The notes beneath the pieces are model-generated. The model was given only the letters and a program-made list of their open reading frames with translations, made no database searches and was not told where the DNA came from. A program made the translations under genes and the position numbers. From Manis javanica (lineage: Eukaryota > Chordata > Mammalia > Pholidota > Manidae): a DNA stretch of 64,000 nucleotides. The stretch lies in contig NC_133167.1 of the NCBI RefSeq assembly GCF_040802235.1, positions 47,484,001-47,548,000 of the forward strand, written 5' to 3'. The first letter of the stretch is position 1; each line of letters begins with the position of its first letter. Positions 1-13,381 of this stretch are shown here, one piece after another.

Positions 1-1690
1 AATAATAAGGTGAAAGTTTTGTTTGTTGGTTTTTGCTGTTCCATCCAGAGGCAAGACTGCCACTGTGACCTTTTCCCTCAGGCCGGCTTCCCTCCCCTTG
101 CCCACCACCTCACTCCCTGTCTAGCAGCGATACCAATGCAAAGGAGCAGAGAATGGCTGGACATCCCACTGCAAGAAGCAGCATGGGAGGAAGTGGAAGC
201 AACACTATGTTCTCAAGAATAGTGGGTTTTTTTTAATTCAATTTACTTAAACTAAAACAACAACGACAGTTCAGGAATATTTGGGAAAGCGCTAAGTGTG
301 ACTGAAGCTCCCAGGCAAATGGAATGAACTAGGGAAGCCACTTTCAACCTTCAGGTAAAGAAATGAATAAATATTCTTCAAGAGTTTGCCACCCTTGATC
401 TTCTCCTCCCATCTCTCTGTATCACCAGTAAAGGCATAGATTTCCTCACATGGGAATCAGGGAGGTGTAGATGTCCACAAGTGAAACCAACCTGTGGCTG
501 ATGTAAAATGGGTTTTGTTTCTATATCACCTCTTCTTTATCAAGAGGGATTAGATACCAGCATTCCACTATTCCGTCTACCATGCAGGTTAAGTATAATG
601 GAGGGTAATGAAGTTTTTTCAGGCTTATTACAGCACCATTGGAAACCTACCTTAGAATGAGCTCATGTACCTTCCCAAGTGCCCAGTTGTAAACTCAAGG
701 AGAAATGTCATCATATCTGGTCCATGGAAATATCCCTTTAAGATATTTTGGATATAATAACCCATTTTCATTATCTCTCCTTTTCAATTAATTCACAATA
801 AAGGAAAACACTAAAAGTGTTGTTTCATATCTTTACTGTTTCAGTAATGTGCAACATGAACATAATAGTGTTAAGAAGTCAGAAATAACTTAACACAGTA
901 GCTATAGAAGATATTTATATTTGCAAAATTTCAACAATTACCTTCCCTAGATTTCCCCTAATTAGCATATTTGTTAATCAAATTAATTAAGAAGCTTTTC
1001 AAAATAAAAGCAATGTTGTAAATAAATATATTTTCATAACCATAGAACATTTAGTTCTCCGGGAGGTAACAAACATACAACACTCAAGTACTTTATGAAG
1101 ATATTAGGGTAAAAATGATCTGGATGCAATTATAAGTGTACTCCTAGTAGCCATCTGCCTCTTCTGTGTGCATGTTTTCTGCATGTGTTAAAATTATATC
1201 ATAGATATTTTTGTGATCTGTTAGTTCTTAAATCATCATGAAGATGTTATCTGACCCACAGAATTTATATCAGCTCAACATGACGATATGGTATTGTTTA
1301 AACAATGTCTAGATTTAAATTTAGTACTTTAAATTCAATCCAAGCGAAGACCTCCTAGCTGCCCATGTCTGTTATAGAAAATGAATGCCACATTCCCAGT
1401 TTGGAAGAATACTTCCCTACAAATCTCAGACTTGAAATGTCAGAACTGAATAATATTGTCACGTCAAAATTGTAATTACAACAGATCCAGATCTTTCACT
1501 GTGTTTCAGAGTACCACACAGATGAGTATAAATTTAGTTATGATCAGCTTTTCCACTGAAATCTTATCTTTAGTGAATAACTACAGAAGACTTTCTAGAA
1601 TTGATTTTTTTGATAAATATTTTAAGGAGGTCACTAACTGAAGAAATGACTGCTGATCTTTCTAGAATTCTGATCATTTGTTTCTCTTTC
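1..1690. other. no recognisable feature
   Basis: AT-rich sequence with no family I recognise and no convincing exon. Part may be distal 3' UTR or sequence downstream of the minus-strand gene. Confidence 0.5.
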
Positions 1691-1697
1691 ATTTACT

Positions 1698-2292
1698 TTT
1701 ATTTCTACTATAATTCTTAGGAATTTTTCTAATCTATATTTAATCTATCAAAACATCTATGCCTTGGCAAATTTATCTTCCTTCAATAATAAGCTACGTT
1801 AAGATCTCTAAATTAAATGACAAAGGTAAGAAGCAAAATTAAAGAGCAACAGGTTATAGTAGGTGCTCTGCAGAATCTCAGATTAACAAATTTGTCCCCA
1901 AATGATAAAGTAATAAATTACAAAATGAATAATGCAACACAGAATAGATTTTAATAAGATTTCGATCTCTCTCAATCTCTCAACTTCACTGTTTTTTTTT
2001 CCGTGTTCTCTCCTAATCTCTCCCCCTCTCTCTCACACATACACACACACTTCCACCCACATCCATACACAGGTGTGTACACACATCTCAGAATGTAAAA
2101 CACGGCTACTAAAGGTTTTAACTTAGATAAATTAACTATGTTAAAATTCTGACATAGTGAAAAATATCAGTTTATATCCAACACCCTATACAGGGTGTCT
2201 TTTTGTGAACTACTAAAACGCTTAAAGAAAGAAAACCTGAAAGAAAAACCAGAGTCCTTGCCGGGCAGGACAGGTCCAGGTGTCGGCGCTGC
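1698..2292 (-). other. putative 3' UTR with candidate poly(A) signal
   Basis: Downstream of the TGA at 2293 on the minus strand lies non-coding sequence. The first clear AATAAA I found in gene orientation is the complement of 1698-1703, with an ATTAAA variant at 1950-1955. No obvious GU-rich downstream element follows, so the true cleavage site could lie elsewhere, including outside the window. A degraded CT/CA tract at about 2021-2053 falls inside this stretch. Confidence 0.3.
2021..2053. repeat. CT/CA simple repeat
   Basis: Imperfect run of CT dinucleotides passing into CA dinucleotides, interrupted by single bases. Confidence 0.8.
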
Positions 2293-2481
2293 TCAGGGCC
2301 CCAGCCTCCCGTTCTCCTCGCCACTCTCCTTCTCCTCGATGGCTTCCAGGCTGCGCTTGCTCTTGGCCTCAGGGCCGGTGCTGGGGGCTTTACTGAGTCC
2401 ACAAGACAAGCATGCCAGCTGGATCTGCTTCATGTTTTCTAGAGCTTCATTTTTGGCACTCTTCAACAGATCTCCTTGGCC
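2293..2481 (-). CDS. last coding exon of an unidentified split gene
   Basis: On the minus strand a pyrimidine-rich acceptor (tttctgtctgtttgtag) ends at 2482. It is followed by an open frame of 62 codons ending in TGA at 2293-2295. The frame starts in phase 0, matching the phase-0 donor of the exon at 35699-35808. The peptide begins GQGDLLKSAKNEALENMK and ends EEKESGEENGRLGP. The first 25 residues look helical; the rest is a hydrophilic, Lys/Glu-rich tail typical of a protein C-terminus. The exon is more GC- and CpG-rich than its surroundings. I do not recognise the family and assign no function. A 76-codon frame overlapping it on the same strand has no splice support and is taken as a shadow. 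Confidence 0.72.
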   Translation of the reverse strand, partial: GQGDLLKSAKNEALENMKQIQLACLSCGLSKAPSTGPEAKSKRSLEAIEEKESGEENGRLGP

Positions 2482-2489
2482 CTACAAAC

Positions 2490-3730
2490 AGACAGAAATA
2501 CACACTGAAGAAGGAAGTTACGGGCCGGGCATATCCTGAGTAGCATCACTCGCTGCCCGTACCACTTAGGGAGAAAGCAAACCTAGACCTGAGAGCCACT
2601 TCTCCAGGGTTCAGCCCGAGGTGCTTTTCCAGCATCACTGAGGGTCTTTGATCGGTTGCTGGAAGCCCCTTTGAGATTCCAGTCGTGGGGAACAACCTCA
2701 GGGGACCCTCCTCCAAATGTACAAAGGACAGTTGTCCTTCCATCGCAAGGTCTGAGACTTCGCACACCACTGCAACTCCTGTCCCGCCCACGCCCAGCAT
2801 TCCTAAGCCTGGAATGAATGAAGAAAGAAGCTTTTCCTTCAAGAACTGCAAATTAAACCAGCCCCTCGGTGTACAAGAGCTTACCAACCAAATATCTTCT
2901 GTAAAGTAAATCACGCACCCTGATGCTTGGTGGGCAGGCTTTTTGTATACTGGGTTATCTTTGTAATCTGCCTTTTGATAAGTTGTTACCCACATTCCTT
3001 CTACTTTTCCATCATTCTGAGGACAAAGTTCCCATCTGGCTAATGGAGAAAGAAGGGATCCTGAAGTTAAGCATGTCAATCAAAACCAAAAGCAAATGGG
3101 GATTACAGGAACATGTCAGCTGTCAGTTACGTCAGTGCCTGAGAAACATCTTTTCCCATAGTTTTAATTTATGCTAGTTCATCATTAAAGTGATCAAGTG
3201 CAGACGCTAACTCGAACCTGAAGGACCAAGTGTGGGGAAGCCAGAACATGCTTCCATAGGGTAGGGGACAAAAGAGGAAGTAGTTCCTTCTCTCTCTCCT
3301 CGCCAGTCCCAGAGCATTACTCAGGAGTGTGACCCTGGAGCTGTGAAGATGATCTGGGAGGATATGGCACTCGCCCTGGTTGCTGGAGGATTCCTCTGCA
3401 AAGCAGAGACTCAGAGAAAGGATAAGTCAGCCATTTTATGCAAGGACTCCGTGATACACTCTTTTATCTCTTTAATTTGATTAATGCTTTTCCCTTAGGG
3501 CATTTGAGGAAGCTTGTAATAAAAATGCTTTGCTCTGCTTCCCTCCTTAGAATCTACTGAGGCACTTGCCAACCTATCCTACATAGTAACAGCTACATCC
3601 TTCTGATAATACTCTTTAAATGGGATAAGTAAGTAGGATTTTGCCTATTATTTTTGTTAAAGTGAAATTACCCCGATTGCCTCAATCATGGAATAGGATT
3701 TTAGAAGTAGACTCTGAAGTTTTAGAGTCT
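2490..3730. other. intron, no recognisable feature
   Basis: Start of the long last intron. The minus-strand frame at 2546-3079 has no splice context or recognisable domain and is treated as chance. Confidence 0.45.
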
Positions 3731-3734
3731 AGCC

Positions 3735-3860
3735 TTCTCATGAGGAGAAAAGAAGCTGAGGCTGGTAAGATTAAATGACTGACCCAGGGTGACCACTGAT
3801 CAGTGACTGAGCTGCAACCAGGTCTTCTGTCTCAGCTCGGTGCCCTATTCCACACCATGT
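3735..3860 (-). repeat. MIR SINE fragment
   Basis: Reads as a reverse-complement MIR core: an 'aagaagctgaggctggtaag' block, a 'gacccagggtgacc' block, then the degraded 'gctgcaaccaggtcttctgtctcagctcggtgccctattccac' end. Strongly diverged. Confidence 0.65.
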
Positions 3861-4089
3861 TTATAATTCAGACTAAGACTGAAAATGAGAGACTGAACAC
3901 TATCAGTTAGAGGTGAATTTTCTAAGGGAAAAATATTCACTACACCAGCAGAATGTGGGGAGGTAGTTCTTAAGAGTGTGACATAATGAGTCCCCTCTGG
4001 ACACTGATAAATGAAGCCACACACACTTTGAAAAATGCAATTCTAGGTAATAAGACTACAAGAAAGAAAGTGCCTACTCTGTATGATAC

Positions 4090-4288
4090 ATATGTTCATT
4101 CATGCAATTGTCACTACATCCCCATGAGATAGGTACTTTTGTTAATCTCAGCCTGTGGATGAAAAAACTGAGGCCCAGAGCCATCACCTTCCCTGGAGCC
4201 ATGCAGCTGCTACGTGGTGGAGCTGGGGTTTATATAAAGCCTAGCAGTAGGCTCCAGAGTCTGCAGTCTTAACCACTACACGATATGG
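4090..4288 (-). repeat. MIR SINE
   Basis: Well-preserved reverse MIR: 'catccccatgagataggtact', 'gaaaaaactgaggcccagag', 'gccatgcagctgctacgtggtgg' and 'ggctccagagtctgcagtcttaaccactac' occur in the expected order. Confidence 0.9.
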
Positions 4289-4289
4289 C

Positions 4290-7200
4290 ATGTCTTCAGG
4301 GCAAATGGTGAACTCTTGACAAAGCAAATTAAGCCTCCTATTCATCGTTACCCATGGAAACAACACGGATAAAAAGAAAATCATTGCCCATGTGGCACAG
4401 TCTGACAGAACTGAGGTGGGAACTAGAGAGGTAGGAAATAGGGTACAGCAAGAACACCCTGGCCAGGACAAACATCAGAGTATCTTAGCTTTATTTTTAG
4501 CTCCAGCTATTTCTCCCTGAGCCATTTTCTCTTCTGTTAAAACAAAATACCCTTCTACTTTCCTCACAGTTTCAAAGTGTAAAGAAAACATATTGAAAAA
4601 CTGTTTGCGATTTAAATAATCACAAGTAAACTATGCTTTAGGTGACATGAAAAGCAGTTAACATGGTCTACTACTATAATAACTATCTTGATACTGTGCA
4701 TATTTTAATATAAATTTTTCTAACTGGTTTAAAATGCATCTGTAAGAATCTGTTTACAGAGGTATGTATAGTGCTACTGTATTTACAAATGAAGAGAGTC
4801 CTTTAAAAAGGCAAACTGTAATAATAGATTATATCCACACTCATTTTCAGAGCACTGCTTTTAAGCGCTCCCTTTACTTTTAGTTCGGAAATTTTCATCA
4901 AGCATTTTAAAAACAAGACAAAAGCAAAATTGGCATCTTTCCTAATTGCAAGAGAACAGTGAAGCATGCAAAAATATCAAGCTTGATACTACTAATGCCT
5001 AATGCTCTCACATCCCTTTTCCTGCAGCAGGTTATAAAACATATCTATTAATCAGCCAGAATATCATCTCATCAGTTCTGAGAGGGGGCACCAGGCCTAA
5101 ATGCAAGACAGTGCCAGTTCTAGTACATAGAAGTCAGTTTCTCTAGAAAACAATGGCCAGTTGGGAAAAACAGTTTGTGCCAGGGCACAAAGTCACAACT
5201 ACATCATCTCCTGACAACCAGGAGACAACACATCCTGGCTGACAATACAGACACATAAAAAAATAGAAAGAGAAATTACACTGTTAACTGATAGAAGAAA
5301 AAATGAAAGACTAAGTTATGAAAAGTTTATGGTGAAACATTTATGTAAAGATTTTGTTTTCAATTTTTTTAAGAAGGAGGAATAGAGGTCATCTTTCTGT
5401 TCTGCAGTTCATGGAGTCAATTCCATGAGTTGTCCTGATTAACGTATGAGAACCAGACAAGATCATTAGGGACAAAATTGTAGAGAAAGTGAAGTTTATT
5501 GCTAACAACTCCCATCCTGGTATGTTTAGTACTGACTTATTCCCATTTATGTGCAGGGATTTCCTTTGACCAACTAGCATCCCTCTCTTTACTCTGTTAT
5601 ATTCCCTCCCAAACTTCTAAGTACCCAACTTATAGTGTATCATTTCCTGCAAGATGTGTTAGGTATTCAGATTAGCTAAGCCATTTAAAAATATTGGGGT
5701 GTAGTATGTATTGAAGGAGTATTGTAACAGGGCATTTCTAAAGAATATACCAAAAAATTCTCCTCAGACAGAGGGCTTGGGAGGGGAGGGGAAAGAAGAG
5801 AAGCCTGGGACAATTCATTTTACTTGGTGGCATATATATTAAAACACCTCACCTTCTGGATACCAAAATCTGGGATTGTTGTGGCCTGGAATGCAAAATT
5901 AACATGTAATTAGATCACTGAACACTCAGCTGGAAAGAAGTCAAGCTACTGCTGACATGTCACTAGACTGGTAATCTCATGGAGTCCGGAGGTTCTGCTG
6001 GTACTAGGAATACTCCAGGAAAAATAAACGAGAAGGCCTGAGTAATGGGGTGCGTCTCAGTCAGGCTGAGGTGGATGGGACAAATAGGACTTTTCAAAAG
6101 TCTTAAAAGCAATAGCTACCAATTCAGCCTCCAGGTATTTGGCTTCTGAATGTAAGAATTCATGGAAAACCCAACACATTCAAAAAGTAACACCTGGAAT
6201 CATAAAAATACATCAAGAGATAACTATAGAGACATTGAATCTACAATCAGAGGTGATTAATGAATTTTTAAAAAAAAGACATTAAGCATTCATGATCAAA
6301 TCTTTCCAACTGCATTAAGTTGCAACTAAAATGCATTATCTAGAAATCAAGAAATATCTGATGCAATTTAAATTATAAATGGGCCTTCTGTACAATACCA
6401 CAATTTTTATTATACTAATAAATGTACTTGCGACAATAAAATGCTATCACAACACTAAACAAAAGCTACTACTTGTCGAACATTTAATATACTAAGTGCA
6501 AACCAGTTTACACATATCATAACCATAAAGGGGGCAAGAATTCTAAATATGTTATCTGTGAGTTTTATATTTGTAAATTATCTACCAGTAATATATTTTA
6601 TAGCCAATCAAAAGACATTTGGGATTTGTTATTCTTGTTCTTACTAACTAATGCAGTTCTCCCCGACTGTTTGAAAAAAGTTTGGGCTAAATCTGGCAGA
6701 GTAAATTACAAAAGGCATCCATGGATCCTACACACCCATTTTTCCCATGAACTGCCCTATTCCTTGTGATGTTAGTACACGAAAGAGCAGGAGGACATCA
6801 TAACCAGTGCCCTTGTCATGTGTGAACAGAATGCACGGGTTGTCTCAGAGCATACCACAAATATTTAAAATGGCTAATTAGGGCTCTGAGAATGGAGAGA
6901 CCCTCACATATACACAACTACACACATAAACAAATGCAGCTCTGTCTGCAGGCAGACGTGGGTGTTTTTCAGTACATGGTCAGTGGCTTACTGATTGCCC
7001 TAAAATTCTTTTCATGTGAGAGTCCACGTCCACTTCTAGAGTCACCCATGATCCATGAGCAGATGGAAATGGATAAGACTGCCGTATAAGTCGACTACAG
7101 ACAATATGGTAGAATTAGTAGCTCTTTATTTGTGCCAGTTACTATTTGGTGGGCAAGACAATACTGTGGTGCCCTACTACCATCTTACTAGTTCAAAAAT

Positions 7201-8262
7201 CAGGCTTATTGGGAATCTCCTTATTACCTAAAGAGGCTAAATGTTTTGCTCCAAAAAGGTATTATGATGTTCCTCATTTGGAAAATTAAACTAGCAGATC
7301 AAAAATGTGTTGATGTCATGACAGATATATTTCTCTTGACATTACATTTATGGAATATTGGGTAAAACTATACAAAGATGGTCTGGAATTCTTGCTCTCC
7401 AGAATGAAAGCCCAGTCATGTAGGGAATGTATACAAGATGTTAACAAGAGGCAGAAGGCACAAAGGTGTAGCCATTAGGGGACTGTGTACAAGATATTTT
7501 AATTGCACAAAAATAGAAGTTTCCATTGCACTTAGTTCAACAATCAGATTTATTATTTTTCAGCACATCGACAACCAAATATTTCAACTGCCACTCACCA
7601 TTTAAAAAGTTGAATTTTTACTCAATGAACACTCAAAAAATATGAGTAAACAACTTTAGAGTATTTCTGGTCTAAAAATATTGGCTTAATGAAGCTTTTT
7701 ATATTACTCTTCTTCTGAAACTCTGAACTCAAAAAAATTAAACACTGCTTTCAAATCTTTTACATAATGCAATTATATTATTTTTTTATGGGAACAGAAA
7801 GGGAATTACATTGGACATGTTCACCTAAGCCATTAGATTTCATAATTTCACATTAAGTTCAGTTTTGTGACTAATACATTTTAATATTGGTCATAAACTC
7901 CATTAATCAAATGTTTCTGAAGACTATGGAAATAGAATATAAATAAGTCTTTTTAACATCTGAGAACCAAATTCTGAAGGAAGAATAATTTAAAAGTATA
8001 GAAGATATTTCAAAGAAATTTTAAGAATAATTTAATATCAATGAAAAGACAACATTGGAAAATAAAGCAGAATGACATGTTTAGTAAGTACAACCATATA
8101 AAAAGTATAAAAAATTGAAGTCATTCTCTGTTAAATTCAACATAATGAAAGTTTATTTGGAAGTTAAATTTGAAAGTATATATATCATTTTGTTCTGCTA
8201 AGTAAGAGTTCTAAGAAATTTTTTCAATTTTTTAAGATAATTGAAGACAGTTACAATGTTTT
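4290..8262. other. intron, no recognisable feature
   Basis: About 4 kb of AT-rich sequence in which I found no repeat family, exon or RNA gene I can support. A few short open frames (for example 5389-5580 and 6892-7089) lack coding signs. Confidence 0.45.
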
Positions 8263-8264
8263 AA

Positions 8265-8345
8265 CTTTACAGGTGAAGAAATGGACTCAAGAAAGCTAAA
8301 TAAATATATTGCCCAGGTTCACACATGAAATAAGTGTGAATGAAA
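8265..8345 (-). repeat. MIR fragment
   Basis: 'ttacaggtgaagaaatggactcaagaaagc' followed by 'ttgcccaggttcacacatgaaataag' matches the reverse MIR core; the ends are lost. Confidence 0.6.
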
Positions 8346-9074
8346 TGATTAATAATGCCTTCTTCCCAGGCCAATAGATGCTTTTCTTTCCCTGTATTAT
8401 TTTCTTTGCATTTAGGTACATTACATGATATGTTGCATATGTCATCTAATAGATCTTAGAAATGTAAAGAAGAAAAATAATAGTTTAAGACCAGTTTGGT
8501 TTAAAAAAAGAAAAAAATGCTTTGATACAACCCCATGTATATCCCAAACATAAATACTACCTTTGTGCTAATACTTTGATGTCTGATTTTTTTTACCTTC
8601 GATGTGGGTACAGAGTTTGGAAGAATTTAGTAATTTTAATCTGAGCCAAATTTTCAAAAATCTGAAATAAAACGGCAGTGATAGAAGACTCAGAAATGGG
8701 AGAAGTATGGAAAAAATGGTTCACTTTAAAGATATCATCGTAAGACCTAACCAATCATCAGATCCAAAAAAAGATTATAAAAGAATCAAGTTCATCACAG
8801 GCACAAGCTGTACATTTTGAAGAATGCTGTTAATGTGAGAACCCATCAGTTAGCTCCCAGATCCCCGGGAAACTGGTTCTCCTTGCCCCTAAAACTTCTA
8901 CATAGTCGGTGGTCCAGGATGGCAGCATGCATAAACTGAGAAGCAAAACCAGAACTCCGGGAGTGATGAAGGAACAGATGAATCTAAGATTTCCACATTT
9001 CTTATAACAATATTTCAAGAAACAATTTGGCCCAGAGGCTTTGAATTGTAACCACATTGCTATTCTATAGGTGA

Positions 9075-9315
9075 ACTTAGCAGTGCAACCTCCACTGTCA
9101 GACTATCTGGATCCAAATCCTGGCTCCAACACTCACTAGCTTTTTGACCTTGGGCAAGATCACTCGGTGCCTCAGTTTCCTAAAATGGCTATAATGATTG
9201 TACCCATCTCTAGGCTTACTGCAAGATTAAGAGAGATAGTAAGTGTGAATCATTTAGAATAATGCCTGGCATACATGGCAAACGCTAATGACTGTTAGCT
9301 ACTACTATTATTCTA
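9075..9315 (+). repeat. MIR SINE
   Basis: Sense MIR with 'ctggatccaaatcctggctcc', 'ttttgaccttgggcaagatcactcggtgcctcagtttcc' and the 3' 'aatgcctggcatacatggcaaacgctaat' segment. Nearly the full MIR length. Confidence 0.9.
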
Positions 9316-9319
9316 TAAC

Positions 9320-10530
9320 AGAAAATGTAAATGTTTTGGTAAGTGCAATATTTCATTATTAATAAGGACAATGTTATAGATGTCTACCATACTTAAACTT
9401 ATAAAATACAAGAGAATGAAAAACAATTTGAAACTTGAAAAAGACAAGTTGGCAGAGTAGGGGAATAAACGGTTACTGAGAGTAAAATTCAGGATTGATC
9501 CTCCACTGGTCCTATGAAGGGCCCCATACCCATAATCACTAAAATCTTAAAAGTAATAATTGCCTCACTGTGGGAACTTTCCTCGGAGAGCCCTTGAAAT
9601 GTGTCATCCTTGTCCCTCCTAAAGCTCATTTTCTTATTTATAATTCAGAGGGCACGGCATTATTCAGTGTAAAACACTGAAGCATGGCCCACTATTGAGA
9701 TAAAAGGTTAAACAGCAGTTTCATTTAAGCCAGATGAGAAAGTAAAAATGAACTGCAATCATCTGTCACCAAAGGAAATAATGCCAAATATTATCTTCTG
9801 TGACAGACCCATTGTATTTCTGAAGATACCGTAAGATAGGCTCCTGTGAGGGTGCTCTGGTTAGGAAGCCATCTGTCTCCTTTGGGCAAATGACTGCGAG
9901 CCTAATCCACTTATAGAAAATGTCAACAAAATTCCTTCAACACCAGTGAGCTGCATAATAGAAAACCCTGAGCTAACTTTAAAAATATGAGTCAACTGCA
10001 GAAAGCTTCATGAATTTAGGTTTGTGTGATGATACTGGTATCCTGAGGATTCTCTTGCAGTCGTTTTAACAAAAGAGCCATTCAATAAAACAACAAGAAG
10101 CCCCTGATGGCTGATTCCCCTGATCTCTGCTCTTTCCTTCCCGTTATTGTGATTATCTGCCTTCATGTCAACAGATCTAATAAGAAAGGAGAGAAAAGTA
10201 GAATCAACCTTTAGCAAGGTGACAAACGTAATTGCATTTCAAATGAAACTTTAGTAATGGATGGTCATCAGCACAAAAAAACAAATATTGTTTTAAAGTT
10301 CCAATACCTCAAAATTTCTTTCCTTGGATAATAAATGACCCTGAAATCTGAATTAATACTAATGTGAGTACCATAAGGCAAATGCAGAAGAAGCTTCTAT
10401 AAAAACTTGTACTAAGCCAGCTCATGCTATTTCCATCTCAAATAAATCATTTATAACACCTTGAAAGATGTAGGGTGCTCCAAACCCCAGAGCAGAAAAA
10501 GGCTACAAAGACAGTGACTAATATTAGAAA
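9320..10530. other. intron, no recognisable feature
   Basis: No family or exon recognised. The minus-strand frame at 10008-10217 has no coding support. Confidence 0.4.
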
Positions 10531-10534
10531 AATA

Positions 10535-11205
10535 TTATTTTTTATTAAGGTATCATTGATATACACTTTTATGAAGGTTTCACATGAAAAACAATGTGGT
10601 TACTATATTCACCATATTGTCGAGCCCACCCCCATACCCCACTGAAGTCACTGTCCATCAGTGTAGTAAGATGGCACAGAGTCACTACTTGTCTTCTCTG
10701 TGCTACACTGTCTTCCCCATGACACCCCCCTCACACCATGTGTAATAACCGTAATACCCCTCAATTCCCTTCTCCCTCCCTCCCCACCTACACTCCCACA
10801 CCCCTCCCTTTTGGTAACCACTAGTCCCTTCTTGGAGTCTGTGAGTCTGCTGCTGTTTTGTTCCTTCAGTTTTGCTTTGTCATTATAGTCCACAAATGAG
10901 GGAAACATTTGGTACTTGTCTTTCTTTGCCTGGCTTATTTCACTGAGCGTAATACCATCTAGATCCAACCATGTTGTTGCAAATGGTAGAGTTTTTTTTT
11001 TTTTGTGGCTGAATAATATGCCATTGTGTATATGTACCACATCTTCTTTATCCATTCATCTACTGATGGACACTTAGGTTGCTTCCATATCTTGGCTGTT
11101 ATAAATAGTGCTGTGATAAACATAGGGGTGCATATGTCTTTTTGATTCTGAGAACTTGTTTTCTTTGGGTAAATTCCTAGGAGTAGAATTCCTGGATCAA
11201 ATGGT
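10535..11205 (-). mobile_element. 5'-truncated L1, older variant of the local L1 group
   Basis: The plus strand shows an L1 3' end in reverse: an A-tail complement, a 3' UTR beginning 'ttattaaggtatcattgatatacac', a C-rich tract at about 10765-10810, then reversed ORF2 C-terminus. The minus-strand translation contains the L1 ORF2 signature PKCPSVDEWIKKMWYIYTM. It breaks off at about 11205 inside the ORF2 tail. The 3' terminus differs from the younger copies at 43.1 and 53.9 kb. It lies in the same orientation as the host gene. Confidence 0.92.
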
Positions 11206-13381
11206 AGAAAGATATTTTTTAAATGCGTTCTGCTTGCTTGGTAAGTTCTCACAAAATCACTGATCACCTTGCTTAAACTATTGGCCACTTGATCCACCCA
11301 AAAAATAAATCTGCAAAAAAGCCGGAATAAAAGCATAGATGCAATACCAACAATCCATACCCAGTGCCAACAGATTACAAAATGGCTTCAGTGGCTTAAC
11401 CATCTCCACAGTGCTGAGAAGTTCAGCAAACAGGTGGCTTTTCACTGCACCTGGTCCTGTGCAGCACAGGAGCACTGATCACACTGCCTTCTATGTGCCT
11501 TGTTTGCCCCGCAGCTGAGTGACAGCCACACTGCATCTGGTCCTTTGACCAGAGACATTTATCCTCTACCCTCTGTGAAATCATTGAAAATGGGCTAAAA
11601 CTGTCCCTGTTAAGGATACACTATGGTGGGCACAGGGCTAGCCAATCCAGTGGCCCTGTAAGGCACCTACTGACACCACCATGAGCTCTACATTCAGCAT
11701 CAGCCGCAGTGGCCCAGGAGCTATTAGCAAGAGATGGTCAAAGGGGAAACTGCTTTGCACCCTCCATCTAGTGGATCACTCTTTGAGTAATGATGGTAAG
11801 GCAGATGTCAAATAAAATGAGTTTCTTATTAATAGTTAAATCAAGGATTGGCCAGCTTAGCTCCTTCCACAGTAATCTGAGGTTTGGTCACAAATGAGTG
11901 ATCACTGTTGGTGCCTCAAACCCCGCAGAGCATTTGGTTAAATACCAGGCTACTGTTACTCCATAGAATTGTCAAGACCTGTTTTCCCTAATCTGAGACT
12001 CACTCAAATTTCAGATCTCACACTCAAGTCACCCACAACACCAAAGTACTAGCAATACATTTTCCTACAATTTTTTGTTTATTTTTAAAATTCTTTTACA
12101 CAAAATTTGACATAAGAGCATCTATACTTTCCAATTGTTTATATTTGTCATTTTGGCTTCATACCCTATTTAACTCCTATGATACATACATAATCTATCA
12201 ATGTATGTATATTTCACCCTAAATACCTCAGTAGGTATATCATGAAAATGAGGATTTTTAATAGCCACAATGCTATTATTACCTCCAATGAAATTAATAT
12301 TCATTCAGCTATTTCATCTGATATGAAGTACATATTCAATTTTCCAAAATGTCCCAAACTATCTTTTATAGCTTATATTAACCTAGAATCCAATCAAGGC
12401 TCAAACATTATTAGCATCTTTGAAAATAACAGTCCAATTACATGAAGTGAGAGTAAAAGCATGAGTGGCAGAAGTATTCTTCGAAACTCAACCGCAAGCT
12501 CACAGCAGGATGTACCACTTCCCTGAAAGTCATTTCCTCAGCTTCACTCCTGTCCACTTTATGGGATATACACCATTAAATTATCACACATACTTGTCAA
12601 AACATTTCTGCTAAATGTCAAATACCATCGCTCTTATATTCTTACTTTTGAATCAACTTTATAAATATATGTGCCTGAAAATATTCAGCCCATTCAATTT
12701 TGTGTCACACTGACGCCTCCCTAAATATTCTTCGTATCCAAGCCTCACATTTCTTCTCAGAATAGATGACTGTGAGCATCAAACTATCAGAAACTAGTGG
12801 GAGAGAACATTCATATTCAATTCCAATTTTTCAGTCGCTGATATTTTTTTAGGTCTTAGATACACAGACAAAAAAAACCCCATACTTTAAGAGGAACTTT
12901 AAATTATCACCATGTAGAAAACCCACAACTTCATTTGACAAACCTGTGACCCTGTGCACGTGCACAAGCCCTCGCTAAAGAAACTAGCCCCAGGCTGACT
13001 GAGGTGCCACTGTTCAGTACTATAAAAGCCCACCTCCTCAGCCACAGCCAGCTGGACAGAGCATCACATGTGGCCCAAGAGTAGCCAGTCAGTAGTTGGC
13101 CAGTGACCTATGAGCTGGCCCAATGCCAGGCAGCAATGAAGGTAATTAGTCAAAGCAATCACATGAACTCTCTCAGAAAGTGAGCCTGGGAAACCCAAAA
13201 AGCCTTATTAGTCAGCTGCCAACAGAAAGAGGGCCTAGAAAAGACAGAGGAAAGTGCTCAGCCCCACTAAAGCCATAGCACTGAAGTGAAAATCCACACA
13301 GTCCCCTAAGGCCTGCTTGAATTAAAATGATCTAGCCCAAGATTTGCAGAGGCTGCCCATTCTGTGGCTTCTCTTCTCTTC
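11206..13381. other. unassigned intronic stretch
   Basis: 11206-12060 is more GC-rich and complex than the surrounding intron and has overlapping minus-strand frames (for example 11278-11475), but I could place it in no family. It may be an old LTR, retroviral interior or processed pseudogene. Around 13021 a TATAAAAG box stands in GC-richer sequence, as in some LTR promoters. The rest is plain AT-rich sequence. Confidence 0.35.

Noticed and set aside
2172..2402. 76-codon minus-strand frame overlapping the last exon
   Set aside because: It has no splice support and the Arg-rich reading is the wrong frame; the neighbouring frame joins the upstream exons in phase.
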